DNA of 64,000 nucleotides from assembly GCF_027580225.2 (NCBI RefSeq), contig NC_073361.2, forward strand, positions 34,404,501-34,468,500, in the 5' to 3' direction. This document shows, piece by piece, positions 22,301-32,884 of the stretch. Position numbers and translations under genes: made by a program. A model generated the notes under the pieces. That model was not told the origin of the DNA. It did no database searches and saw only the letters and a program-made list of their open reading frames with translations. The first letter of the stretch is position 1. The number at the start of each line of letters is the position of its first letter. The DNA comes from Misgurnus anguillicaudatus (Eukaryota > Chordata > Actinopteri > Cypriniformes > Cobitidae).

Positions 22301-24413
22301 TGGAGAGCAGTCCTACCAGTTTGTTGAGGTGATGTTAGTTTATTCACAGAAATGAATGAAACATTCCGTTAACCGTATGAGCCCAATGAGTTACCCAACA
22401 ATGCAGTTTGTCAATCCTTATTTTTTATTATAGAAATTTCTTAGTGACACAAAACAATACTATCAAGCTGGTCTGGAAACGGTGGATTTTAAACAGAACG
22501 CAGAAGCTGCACGAGTCAACATCAACAGCTGGGTGGAAAAAAATACTCAAGGTGACAAAACCATCATGAAGATAACATCATCTCTTCAACTTGGGACAAC
22601 ACGCTGTTAAAACAGCTCAACCTGGCCTTGTCCTGCCTTTTTTGTATATGCTGTTGATAGTAATTCGATTAATGATTGATACTGTGATCTGAATATTTCA
22701 CAGAAATGTGTTGTAGTTGTAGTGTCCCATTAGTTACTGTCTTTTATAAAATGTTTTCTCTTAAATGAGTTTATTTCCCGCAAACAGCAACATTACACAC
22801 TAACTAAAGTAGAACATATGAAAGCATAGTAGGCCCATCTTGATATAATTTGATTTAATTTGATTTAATGTTCCTGCTATAAGGAGTTTTAATATCTATT
22901 TATAATAACAGAGAAGATCAAGGATCTGCTGGGGGAGGGAGATGTTGACACACTGACAAGACTCGTGCTGGTAAATGCCATCTACTTTAAGGGAATCTGG
23001 GAAAAACAGTTTCACGTGGAAAGAACCACAGAGGAGCAGTTTAAGTTGAACAAGGTGAGATTTTCAGTTCTGAGTGATCATGCCATTATAAGGACATTGA
23101 GTGTTATTGAGAGCATGTAAATGTATCATATGGGTTTGTTGACAGAATGAAATGAAGCCCGTACAGATGATGCATCACAAGGCCAAGTTTCCTTTGGCCT
23201 TTATCCCTGATGTAAAATGTCAGATCCTCGAGCTGCCGTATGTTGGGAAAGATCTCAGCATGTTGATCATGCTTCCGATTGAGATGGAGGACGACACCAC
23301 TGGCCTTCAGAGAGTAAGCTTGTTTATCACTAAAGTAGAGGTCTTCACGGGTCCACCTAGATCCGAAAACCCGATGTCCGACCCGAGACATGAGTGGGTT
23401 CGGGTATAAAAGTTCCACGTGTGGCACGTGTCGGGTATAATATCAGCGCCCCCGGGTCTCGGGTAATTTAAAATCAATGTGTTTTTGCAGAACGGACACG
23501 TGAAGATCGGGACTATCTCGTGTGTGGGCATTGAATCCTTTCCCAAACCCTCCTCTGTTTTTCAAGAGCGCTTGCGACATCATGTGGCTAGCGGTAGGTT
23601 AATTTTAGTGGAGACAGACCTGTCAGTCACTTTTAAATGCACATTTGAGCGGTTACCTTGTTGTTGTTTTCAGATAACAAATGAGCAGAAATGGAGCAGC
23701 TGGCCAAATTGGTTGCAAGGCCATCAGGTTTTTTTCTGTCTGACTGTGTGGGGATGAAGACTGCACACACACGTCGGTACAGTTTCCATTCGGGTACAGT
23801 CGGGTTCATAAAACAATTGCCACTGGGTCGGGTCGGACTCGGGTCTCAATTTCGGGTTGGGTCTTTCTTTGGACCGGAAAAGACCTCTAATATGTTGTCT
23901 CATTCAGAATAGAAAAGTTTTTTTCAAACTAAGATTACAGTCAGAGATGTGTGCACATCATTTCCTGTTGTTTCCTGTTTCACGCATTAACACCAATATT
24001 TTATCCAGCTGGAGAAAGCACTGACCTATGAGAACTTGATGGAGTGGACTCGACCCGACATGATGGACATTCTGGAAGTGCAAGTATCTCTGCCTAAATT
24101 CAAGATGGAGGAGACCTATGACATGAAAGGTCTTCTCGTCAGCTTGGGAATGGTGGATGCATTTGATTCGACGAAGGCTGACTTCTCAGCCATGTCCCCC
24201 AGCAATGATCTGGTGCTGTCCAAGGTGGTGCATAAATCATTTGTAGAAGTAAATGAAGAGGGAACGGAAGCTGCTGCGGCTACTGGCGCCGTCATGATGA
24301 TGCGCTGCCTCATGCGTCCAGAGTGCTTTAAAGCTGATCACCCTTTTCTCTTCTTCATACGTCATAATCCCACCAAGAGCATACTCTTCTATGGACGCTT
24401 TTGCTCTCCTTGA
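19363..24413 (+). CDS. serpinb1-like: Clade B (ovalbumin-type) serpin, leukocyte elastase inhibitor-like
   Basis: Six coding exons join cleanly: 19363-19530, 22188-22328, 22434-22551, 22912-23054, 23146-23313 and 24009-24413, with AG/GT borders throughout. The total is 1143 bases, 380 residues plus TGA, the standard clade B length; the 118- and 143-base exons are also typical. It has no signal peptide, so it should act in the cytosol as an irreversible serine-protease trap. Visible motifs are [29 protein letters not shown], the hinge [12 protein letters not shown] (residues 329-340) and the C-terminal FLFFIRHNP...LFYGR signature. Aligning the reactive loop with human SERPINB1 puts Arg345 at P1 and Cys346 at P1', in place of Cys-Met, so a trypsin-like target is predicted. 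The intact hinge says it is inhibitory. The exact paralogue among fish serpinb1 genes is uncertain. Confidence 0.93.
20745..20983. mobile_element. MITE, GGGGCGGTTTCCCGGACAGG family, nested
   Basis: The 5' end GGGGCGGTTTCCCGGACAGG and the 3' end CCAGGAAACCGCCCC are inverted repeats with a further shared GACTAGTCCTAGACT-type stretch. It is the best copy of this family in the window and is nested in the 20315-21757 element. Confidence 0.75.
21115..21328. mobile_element. 214-bp hairpin MITE
   Basis: The sequence opens GGGCTTTATGTCCAGCTGCA and closes TGCAGCTGGGCATAAAGCC, with most of each half complementary (TCCTGTCTGCCATTGTTGGAC against its inverse). The same hairpin recurs at about 55838-56048 and from 63818 to the window end, always within the same larger family, so it may be part of that family rather than a separate insertion. 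Confidence 0.7.
23337..23889. mobile_element. MITE in serpin intron 6
   Basis: It begins AGAGGTCTTCACGGGTCC and ends GGACCGGAAAAGACCTCT, imperfect inverted ends of about 18 bases, with several inner CGGGT/ACCCG motifs also opposed. It sits between coding exons 23146-23313 and 24009-24413 and does not touch the splice sites. The ends resemble fish hAT MITEs; no 8-bp duplication is visible. Confidence 0.65.
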
Positions 24414-24542
24414 CCTATTCATATTCATATCATCAATCTGTGCCTAACTGCACCTACTCCTCTTTTACACATTTTATTTACCTTAATTCCAGTGAGGGTT
24501 CCTCTATAGGATAAGATTTAAAATTGAATGTAACCCTGACCT

Positions 24543-24548
24543 AATAAA
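24543..24548 (+). terminator. Polyadenylation signal of the serpin gene
   Basis: AATAAA lies 130 bases after the stop codon, in the 3' untranslated region. A T/GT-rich stretch (TTGCTCTGTTGTTTG) follows about 20 bases on, as expected for a cleavage site. Confidence 0.6.
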
Positions 24549-24639
24549 TCATGATTGTGAAATTGCTCTGTTGTTTGACCTTCATACTTCGAGAAAAGCA
24601 AATTTGATTCTAATGTTAATCTGCACATAAGGATGTTTT

Positions 24640-25205
24640 ACACTTCTGTTTCACATTGTTCATACTTAACCAGGGGTTAAGAGATAACCATGTGTATTCA
24701 TAATCTGCCGTTTCCCACTGCGCATTTCTAATCACTGGGTTAACAATTTTCATTTGCATATTTTAGGTGTCAACAGTCAATAATTGGATAAAAACCAAGT
24801 CAAACGGACTAAATTAAAATAGCACACTGTCACTATAAATAACTGCTTGTCTCGCACTTTCGCATCAGTGACAAAACAGTTTGCGATTCATGTGTTTTCA
24901 GTACACAGATGGTGATATGAGGTGGTACGTGCTCTTTAGATTCTGATTGGCTGTCCATTGCTAAGCATCGAGTCATAGCATTATAACTCCACTTCATTTC
25001 ACACTGCATGCGGTTGACAATGTAATGCAGGATTATCTCCGCAAAAGCAGGGGTAACTCTTCAGAGCAGGCATTTATAACCCTAGGGTAATTTTAGGGAT
25101 AACCCCGCTTCTAAATTACAAGTGTGAAACGCTTCTTAATCTAGGGTTAAAAGTGGGGTTTATAACGAAGATATTCCAGGGTTAAGTGCAGTGTGAAAAG
25201 TGCAA
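24640..25205. mobile_element. MITE-like inverted-repeat block
   Basis: TTTCACATTG with CTTAACCAGGGGTTAAG near the left edge is answered by CCAGGGTTAAGTGCAGTGTGAAA at the right edge. GGGTTAA-type motifs recur inside. No ORF. The boundaries are approximate. Confidence 0.5.
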
Positions 25206-26303
25206 TTTCGAGAAAGACCTTAGGTTGTAGTGTAAATATTGGGGCAGGGCCTTTGATTCAAACACTCTGTAGTGTAAAAATACGTATATAGAATCACATT
25301 GAAATACACTGAATTATATTTTGTTTTAATAAATAAGTTATGTTCTTTTTACTGTATGTCCTTGGTATTGCATTAAAATAAATATTAGGATCAATACAGT
25401 GAGATTAGGTCTGCTGGCCGACAGGGAGTCGCTGTGCTGCAATATAAGAAAATGCAGGCAGAAAAAGAACAACTTTATCAGTATGACAAAACTGAAAATG
25501 CTCACAACACAACTAAATAAAAACACGTTAGGGGTAAGTGATGAATACGAATATGCATCTCTGAAGGGTCCGTGTACCTTTGGATAATTTGTTTTTTTCT
25601 TTAAAATGAAAAACCAATAAACAGTTAATTTATCACACATTCCACTCTACTCTTGAACACAAAACATTAGTTTTTTGGTTTGTTTTTGTCAGAATTTGAT
25701 CTAATGCATCAAATAAGTATTCAATAAAACCAAAACGAAGCAGCATGAAGCATCGTCTTTTTTTGTAACTTGTTAGTTTTGTATTAAATATCCGTTAATG
25801 CACACAGATTCATTCTAATAGCCCTATCAACCGTCGAAAAGTTTTTTTTGTCTAATTTGCACATTAAAAGACATCTTTAAAATGTGGGGTTTTCATGCGC
25901 CCAAAATGCTGTTGTTGTGTAAATAAATGATCTCTAAAACTAAAACAAAATAAACGTGACATAAATGTACCTGAGGTCAAATGAATATGATTGAAAGAAA
26001 TACATATTTATATAAAAGTACAGCTTTTATTTTAGAAAAACTTTAATTCATTATTACTGTAACAATGTTATGAAAAACTGTTTCAATAAATTAAAGGAAC
26101 ACAAATGGAGATATGAGATGCTAATCATTCCAACCATCCTGAAACCAATAATAAATTGAGTCTGCAAGCACTCTTCAGAATATGTTGCTCTTTAGTCTTT
26201 GATGAGTGATTTGTGAGGTTGATCCTTGTTGCCACCCCTTTTTCTTTGAAAGAAGCTTCAACAGTCTGCATAAATTAAAAAACTGGTTCCAAAGCACAGT
26301 GAC
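25206..26303. other. Non-genic AT-rich sequence
   Basis: I see no exon, RNA gene or clear repeat border here. Short ORFs near 25340-25640 lack any recognisable motif. Confidence 0.5.
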
Positions 26304-26568
26304 ATAGGGCCCTATTTTAACGATCTGAAACGCAAGTCCAAAGCGCAAAGCGCAAGTGACTTTGTGGGCGGATCTTGGGCGCTGTTGCTATTTTCCCGGC
26401 GGGAGAAAGAAGTCTTGCGCCGGGCGCAAATCAATAAGGGGTTGGTCTGAAGTAGGTTCATTATTCATAGGTGTGGTTTGGGCGTAACGTCAAATAAACC
26501 AATCAGAACGCTATCCAACATTCCCTTTAAACGCAAGGGCGCAATGTCCATGGCGGGTTGCTATTATT

Positions 26569-26937
26569 ATGACGGATTTACCAGGCGCATGCCAGGAGCA
26601 GTTCACAGCCGAGGAGACCCACGTTCTTGTAAGAGCAGTCAAAGACAGAGAAGTTGTTTTGTATGAGGATGGGAGAAACCCGCCCGAATCAGCGTCGGTT
26701 AAACAGAGAGGAAATATCCGCAATTGTCTCATCAGCTGCGCCAAGCACTACAATGATGTTAGGAGACTGGGGGATTCCAAGCTTTCCAGCATAAATCGGG
26801 CACGCCGGGCACACAGGAGGACATCGCTGCGTCCACCCTCACCGCTGAAAGGGTTTGGGGGCTTTGAAATCGGACCCAAGAAACGCAAGCAAGGTCCAAC
26901 CCCAAAGTACACTTACAAATCAAGTTTATATACATGA
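26569..26937 (+). pseudogene. Myb/SANT-like protein of a Harbinger element (degenerate)
   Basis: The 122-codon ORF starts at an ATG within the element. Residues 12-35 (FTAEETHVLVRAVKDREVVL) match the first helix of the Myb/SANT-like domain found in Harbinger-linked proteins, followed by YEDGRNPPESASVKQ and, at about 57-75, CAKHYNDVRRLGDSKL, the KRYNDVKRR-type third helix. The middle helix lacks its usual Trp and looks scrambled (RGNIRNCLISC), suggesting a compensated frameshift or deletion. In active elements this protein binds the ends and carries the transposase into the nucleus. Here it is probably defective. Confidence 0.6.
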
Positions 26938-27104
26938 AGGTTTCTTATGAAAACATTTTAATTATTATTTAGATAAAATAAACATAATACAGCCATACAA
27001 CAAAATTATGAAAATATTTTAATCGTTATTTGCATGATAATTGTTTAACGCTGCCACACAAAATAAATAAAAACTATCACCACAATGCTCACCACAATGG
27101 TTGC

Positions 27105-27262
27105 CCTCATCTCATGTATTAATATTTCTTATTGTAACAATTTATGATTTAATGATTTCCCTTATCTCATGTATTAATATTTTTATTGTAACAATTTATG
27201 ATTTAATGATTTCCCTTATCTCATGTAGCTATTAATATTTTTTATTGTAACAATTTATGATT
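27105..27262. repeat. Three tandem copies of a roughly 55-60-bp unit
   Basis: CTCATGTATTAATATTT followed by TTATTGTAACAATTTATGAT occurs three times in a row, with a small insertion (GTAGCTATT) in the third. It lies inside the Harbinger-type element. Confidence 0.75.
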
Positions 27263-27632
27263 TGCAAAAATAACTGTTGCATCTGTGTAGATTAGATAAG
27301 CAATGCGCGTTGTGCACGCTATACATTATGGTCAAGCATGCGCCCTTAAAATAGCATAATGAACTACGCGCAACGCGCCACTGACTTTAGACTAGTTTTT
27401 TTTGGTTAGTAGCGCAATTGTTTTTTGAAACTGCAAAATAGCATAAGAGATGGTTTGCGCCGGAGCACGCCTCCTTTTTTGCGCTGAACCGCCCAGGGAG
27501 CGCAAGTTCATTCCCTAGTTTGCCGACGTGCGTCTGTGAAGGGAAAAACCTGCTGTGCGCCAGTGCAAAATACGAAATGATACATGCGTCACTGACAAAG
27601 TCAATTGCGCTGGGTGCAAGATAGGGCCCATA

Positions 27633-29550
27633 GACTTGTATAAATAGTGTTGCTGTGTCAAGTCCACAATGACAATCTGGACAGCATAGACAGGAAGATG
27701 GGTGCTTCAGCAGATTTTCAGAGCATTATCTAAGGGGCTGTTTACACTTTAAGATGTATTTTCATTGATCAGAACACAAGTGGATGAGAGAGACACGTTT
27801 ACACCTGGTATTTAAATCCGTCTCTTTTGTCCACTTTCGACCGCTTCTCTCCTGAATACTTTGAGGGGGTGTGGTCTGTGGAGACTGTGGGTAAGTCTCT
27901 CTGCTGTCATTTAAAGCAAGCGAGAGTAATGATGAGTTTAAATGGACGCAAACTAATATTATATTGGAATCCGCTGCTTGTGCTGCACAGTGTTTTGTAC
28001 ATGAATATGTTAGAGCTTTCTCTGAATTTTCAGCGCAATTGATCAAATAAGATTGTGCAACTTTCACACGCTTGCAAAATGAAATCAGACACTTTAGTTT
28101 TATCAATAAAAAGGGCTAAAAATAGCGCTGTACACTGTGTCTTCGCACCAGAAGTCAGAAAAGAAGTAAAACTTAAGTGTTCAGTATCTCAGACAGAGCC
28201 GGCCCTAGACCTTTGGGGGCCCAAAGCAAAATTTGGTCGAGGGCCCCTTTGATCGTTTTAAGTAAGGCCTAAAGAAAAGCAATGACTACCTTATATCTAT
28301 ACTGTACATATTATATCTACAATGTTATTTTTAAATTTTTTGTCTATTATGTTTTAATTATTCTATGTATACTGTATGTTAATTATCTTTTTTACACTGC
28401 AGGTCCTGAGTACGTATCTCGTTCTTAGGTGACAAAATGTACAGAATGACAATAAAAGACCTTGGGGTGGTTTCCCGGACAGGGATTATTTTTAGCCAGG
28501 ACTAGGCCTTAGTTTAATTAGAGAACAAAACTAGTTTTAATTCAATTCAATTAAATTCAATTTTATTTATATAGCGCTTTTCACAAGTGTTAATTGTTGC
28601 AAAGCAGCTTAACATGAGAAGATGTAGAGGAGAACACAGAAAATCAATAGATAATAAAAGAAGTAGAGAAAGCGGTTAAACCGTACAAGCGAGCATATTA
28701 ATAATTTAACGTATACAGTAAAGTGCTAAGTTAAGCCAAAGTTGCCTTAACAAACATGCCTTACTAAAAACATTACTTGTGTTCATTTTGAGGCAAAACA
28801 AAGGGCACTAGTGTATTTTAAGACCGGGGCCTTTATTTACCTAAACTGCCAAAGGTAAAAGGTTATTATTTGAAGCAGGCTTTAATTAGAGACAGGCCTT
28901 TATTTCAAATTTCATCTGTTTGATAAATAATTGTTTTAAATTAGCCGTTAAATTAAAAGCGATAGCGTTCTAGTGGATAGAGATCATTCATTTTTTAACA
29001 GTATATTTTTTCAAGGTTGTTGAAAAGTAGCATTAAATGAGACCCATCCAATGTAGCTACTGCCATCTATTGGCAGCTGTGCATTGTGATGAACTTGAAT
29101 GCATTTAGGAGATAACACATTATCATAACCATGCCCCAGCGTGATCGTCCCCCCTCCCTACTCCATGAACGCACTCACACTGTACTTGTATCAGTCTGAG
29201 CCCGTGCGCGCTTTCGTCATTAGAATGCATTTGTTTTGAGCAAAGCAGGAGGTAAAGCACTCTCTTAACACCAAAACCCATCGTAATGTTATGTCTGTGT
29301 TTTTTATTCAGTCGTATGAAGCCCTCTCACATGACTATGATATCGCGTAGTTGATCTATCACGTGCACCGTAGATATTCACTAGCTGTGCTTTGTTAGAC
29401 TTGATGAGACTAGTTCTATAGTGCACTTATGTATTGCTGTTGTTGTGTTGCTGTCAGCTTAGAGAGACATACAAAATGTGCAGAGCAGTGGGCCTCCAGG
29501 AACGTTGAGAAGTTGAGAACCACTGCGCTAAATTACTAAATGTAAATGTA
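27633..29550. other. Mosaic of transposon fragments, no gene
   Basis: From 27735 there is a fish MITE-like start (GGGGCTGTTTACACTTTAAG) without its matching end. At 28195-28250 a hAT-like GAGCCGGCCCTAGAC end appears. At 28400-28465 is a stretch ending TGACAATAAAAGACC that resembles a LINE 3' tail. The MITE at 28466 follows, then a GGGGCCTTTATTTACC fragment at 28826. From 28930 to 29550 I see nothing recognisable. Confidence 0.45.
28466..28825. mobile_element. MITE copy interrupted by a second repeat
   Basis: GGTGGTTTCCCGGACAGGGA opens a copy of the family seen at 20745. It is interrupted at about 28540 by a TTTATTTATATAGCGCTTTT repeat (a common fish dispersed sequence) that runs to about 28740. 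The family text (CAAACATGCCTTACTAAAAA) then resumes and stops near 28825 without the right end. Confidence 0.6.
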
Positions 29551-30575
29551 CCGTTGGTCAACCCGAAAGATTTTCCAGCAGTTGGTCAACCCCAATCGAC
29601 TTAGGTTTTGGAGCGTTCGCATTTCCAGCAGTTGGTCAACCTCAATCGACTTAGGTTTTGGAGCGTTCGAGTTTCCAGCAGTTGGTCAACCTCAATTGAC
29701 TTAGGTTTTGGAGTGTTCGCGTTTCCAGCAGTTGGTCAACCTCAATCGACTTAGGTTTTGGAGCGTTCGCATTTCCAGCAGTTGGTCAACCTCAATCGAC
29801 TTAGGTTTTGGAGCGTTCGCGTTTCCAGCAGTTGGTCAACCCCAATCGACTTAGGTTTTGGAGCGTTCGCATTTCCAGCAGTTGGTCAACCTCAATTGAC
29901 TTAGGTTTTGGAGTGTTCGCGTTTCCAGCAGTTGGTCAACCCCAATCGACTTAGGTTTTGGAGCGTTCGCATTTCCAGCAGTTGGTCAACCTCAATCGAC
30001 TTATGTTTTGGAGCGTTCGAGTTTCCAGCAGTTGGTCAACCTCAATTGACTTAGGTTTTGGAGCGTTCGCGTTTCCAGCAGTTGGTCAACCTCAATCGAC
30101 TTAGGTTTTGGAGCGTTCGAGTTTCCAGCAGTTGGTCAACCTCAATTGACTTAGGTTTTGGAGTGTTCGCGTTTCCAGCAGTTGGTCAACCTCAATCGAC
30201 TTAGGTTTTGGAGCGTTCGCGTTTCCAGCAGTTGGTCAACCTCAATCGACTTAGGCTCTGGAGCTTTCGCCTCTCCAGCAGTTGGTCAACCCCAACGACT
30301 TAGGCTCTTGAGCTTTCACTTCTCCAGCAGTTGGTCAACCCCATCGACTTAGGTTCTGGGGCGTTCGCTTCTCCTGCCATAGACTTAGGTTCTAGAGCTT
30401 TCGCCTCTCCGACAGTTGGTCAACCCCAATCGACTTAGGCTCTGGAGCTTTCACTTCTCCAGCAGTTGGTCAACCCCATCGACTTAGGTTCTGGGGCGTT
30501 CGCTTCTCCTGACATCGACTTAGGTTCTGGAGCTTTCGCCTCTCCGACAGTTGGTCAACCCCGATCGACTTAGCT
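29551..30575. repeat. 50-bp satellite, block 1 (about 20 copies)
   Basis: GTTGGTCAAC recurs every 50 bases (29581, 29631, 29681 and on), with CGACTTAGGTTTTGGAGCG between. The first dozen units are very uniform; toward 30250-30570 they diverge and shorten (GGCTCTGGAGCTTTCGCC variants). Blocks 2 and 3 reproduce the same graded decay, so the block is part of a larger repeating unit. Confidence 0.92.
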
Positions 30576-32366
30576 ATATACCTGATGGCACCTGTTCGCC
30601 CTACCGTCCCCCGCGAAGGGGGAACCCGCCGGGTCCGCGGCCGGGAGGGTGCGCCTCGGTCGGCCCGGGGGACCGGAGATACTTCCGGTCGAAAATCCGA
30701 ATTTCGTTACAGCGCCGCTCCGGCGCCTCGGGCCCGGGTCCTTCGACCTTCGGGTCGGTCGGTCCGCCGGAGGGGCCCTTTCGAACGAGCCCACCCGCGA
30801 GTATCTGGCCCTTTCCGCAGCGGAGATACGGGGGGCCGTCTCCGGATTTTCCCACGGCCGCTGCTCGGGCGCCTTAAGTCCCAGGACGTCGCCCTCGGGT
30901 TCGGTCGCTCTACCCGAGGGGACCTTTCGAACGAGCCTGCCCTCGACCCTCCGACCCTTTCCGCGGCCGAGATACGGCGGTTCGAAAAAAAAAACGCTCG
31001 TCCGGAGTTTGCTCGCCCGTAGCGTCCGCTGCGTTCGTCCGCCGGAGGCGTGACCGGTCTCGTTCGAAAGGTCTTTCCCGGGGCTTTCCGGCGACGCCGG
31101 CCCCGAGTCCGTGCGACCCCGTGGACCGGAGATACTTACGGTCGAATATCCGAATTTCGTTACCGCGCCGCTCCGGTGCCTGGGGCCCGGGGCCTGCGAC
31201 CTTCGGGTCGATTGGTCCGCCGGAGGGGCCCTTTCGAACGAGCCCACCCGCGAGTATCTGGCCCTTTCCGCGACGGAGATACGGGGGGCCGTCTCCGGAT
31301 TTTCCCACGGCCGCTGCTCGGGCGCCTTAAGTCCGAGGACGTCGCCCTCGGGGTCGGTCGCTCTACCCGAGGGGACCTTTCGAACGAGCCCGCCCTCGAC
31401 CCTCCGACCCTTTCCGCGGCCGAGATACGGCGGATCGAAAAAAAAAACGCTGGTCCGGAGTTCGCGCGCCCGTAGCGTCCGCTGCGTTCGTCCGCCGGAG
31501 GCGCGGCCAGTCTCGTTCGAAAGGTCTTTCCCGGGGCTTTTCGGCGACGCCGGCCCCGAGTCCGTGCGACCCCGGGGACCGGAGATACTTCCGGTCGAAT
31601 TTCGGAAAACTCTGAACAGCCGTATCTCGGGCGCCTCGAGCCCGGGGCCTTCGAACTTCGGGTCGGTCAGTCCGCCGGAGGGGCCCTTTCGAACGAGCCC
31701 ACCCGCGAGTATCTGGCCCCTTCCGCGGCGGAGATACGGGGGGCCGTCTCCGGATTTTCCCACTGCCGCTGCTCGGGCGCCTTAAGTCCGAGGACATCGC
31801 CCTCGGGGTCGGTCGCTCTACCCGAGGGGACCTTTCGAACGAGCCCGCCCTCGACCCTCCTACCCTTTCCGCGGCCGAGATACGGCGGTTCGAACAAAAA
31901 AACCTGCTCGTCCGTAGTTCGCGCGCCCGTAGCGTCCGCTGCATTCGTCCGCCGGAGGCGCGGCCGGTCTCGTTCGAAAGGTCTCTCTCGGGGATTTCCG
32001 GGGACGCCGGCCTCGGGTCCGTGCGACCCCGGGGGCCGGAGATACGGACTTCCACCGCTGCACCTTTAAACGGCCGTAGCTCGGGCGCCTTAAGACCGAG
32101 ACCTTAGCCCTTTGGGTCCCTCATCCTCCAGGAGGGGCCCTTTCCAACGACCCCACCCCCGTATCCGTACCCCCTCCCCCGGCCGAGATACGACCCCGGG
32201 AACATCGCCCCGTCTACCCGACCACCGTGCACCCGAGGCCGGCCTCGGACCCCGCGACGGACACCCTGGAGCTCGTACCCGGCATCCGTTCGGTCCCTGC
32301 CATCCCACTCTTAAGCACTCCCCCACCGGACTAAGCCCCATCCTCCCGGCCCTTCTGGAGAACCAA
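30576..32366. repeat. GC-rich higher-order repeat block, copy 1
   Basis: This 1.8-kb block is far richer in G, C and CpG than its AT-rich surroundings. Units are marked by GAGATAC motifs about 147 bases apart; three successive unit types make a higher-order repeat of about 454 bases, present about 3.5 times. Recurrent text includes CCTTTCGAACGAGCCC and TTTCCGCGGCCGAGATACGG. Long open frames occur on both strands (up to 397 codons), but they overlap, change with each repeat and lack any domain, so I treat them as stop-poor GC-rich sequence. The composition recalls ribosomal intergenic spacer, but no 18S or 28S text is present. Confidence 0.85.
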
Positions 32367-32884
32367 ACAGTTGGTCAACCCCAAAATTTCTCCAACCGTT
32401 GGTCAACCCGAAAGATTTTCCAGCAGTTGGTCAACCCCAATCGACTTAGGTTTTGGAGCGTTCGTGTTTCCAGCAGTTGGTCAACCTCAATCGACTTAGG
32501 TTTTGGAGCGTTCGAGTTTCCAGCAGTTGGTCAACCTCAATCGACTTAGGTTTTGGAGTGTTCGCGTTTCCAGCAGTTGGTCAACCTCAATCGACTTAGG
32601 CTCTGGAGCTTTCGCCTCTCCAGCAGTTGGTCAACCCCAACGACTTAGGCTCTTGAGCTTTCACTTCTCCAGCAGTTGGTCAACCCCATCGACTTAGGTT
32701 CTGGGGCGTTTGCTTCTCCTGCCATAGACTTAGGTTCTAGAGCTTTCGCCTCTCCGACAGTTGGTCAACCCCAATCGACTTAGGCTCTGGAGCTTTCACT
32801 TCTCCAGCAGTTGGTCAACCCCATCGACTTAGGTTCTGGAGCTTTCGCTTCTCCGACAGTTGGTCAACCCCGATCGACTTAGCT
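32367..32884. repeat. 50-bp satellite, block 2 (about 9 copies)
   Basis: The same 50-base unit as block 1, entered by the same lead-in (CCGTTGGTCAACCCGAAAG at 32396) and left by the same degenerate tail before the GC-rich block. It has fewer copies than block 1. Confidence 0.9.

Larger units (their letters stand above)
26307..27629. mobile_element. PIF/Harbinger-type element with 3-bp target duplication
   Basis: The ends GGGCCCTATTTTAACG and CAAGATAGGGCCC are inverted, with GCGCAAGT/GCGCTGGGTGC-type motifs repeated inside both ends. ATA is duplicated at 26304-26306 and 27630-27632. The superfamily uses a transposase plus a separate Myb-like DNA-binding protein; only a Myb-like ORF (26569-26937) is left here and no DDE transposase is seen, so the element is non-autonomous. 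Confidence 0.8.

Noticed and set aside
29551..30575. CRISPR array (regular 50-bp repeats)
   Set aside because: There are no unique spacers; whole 50-base units are repeated, and the context is vertebrate satellite DNA.
30576..32366. Ribosomal RNA gene or spacer
   Set aside because: Composition and nested repeats are suggestive, but I find no conserved 18S, 5.8S or 28S text and no clear Pol I promoter, so I did not call rRNA.
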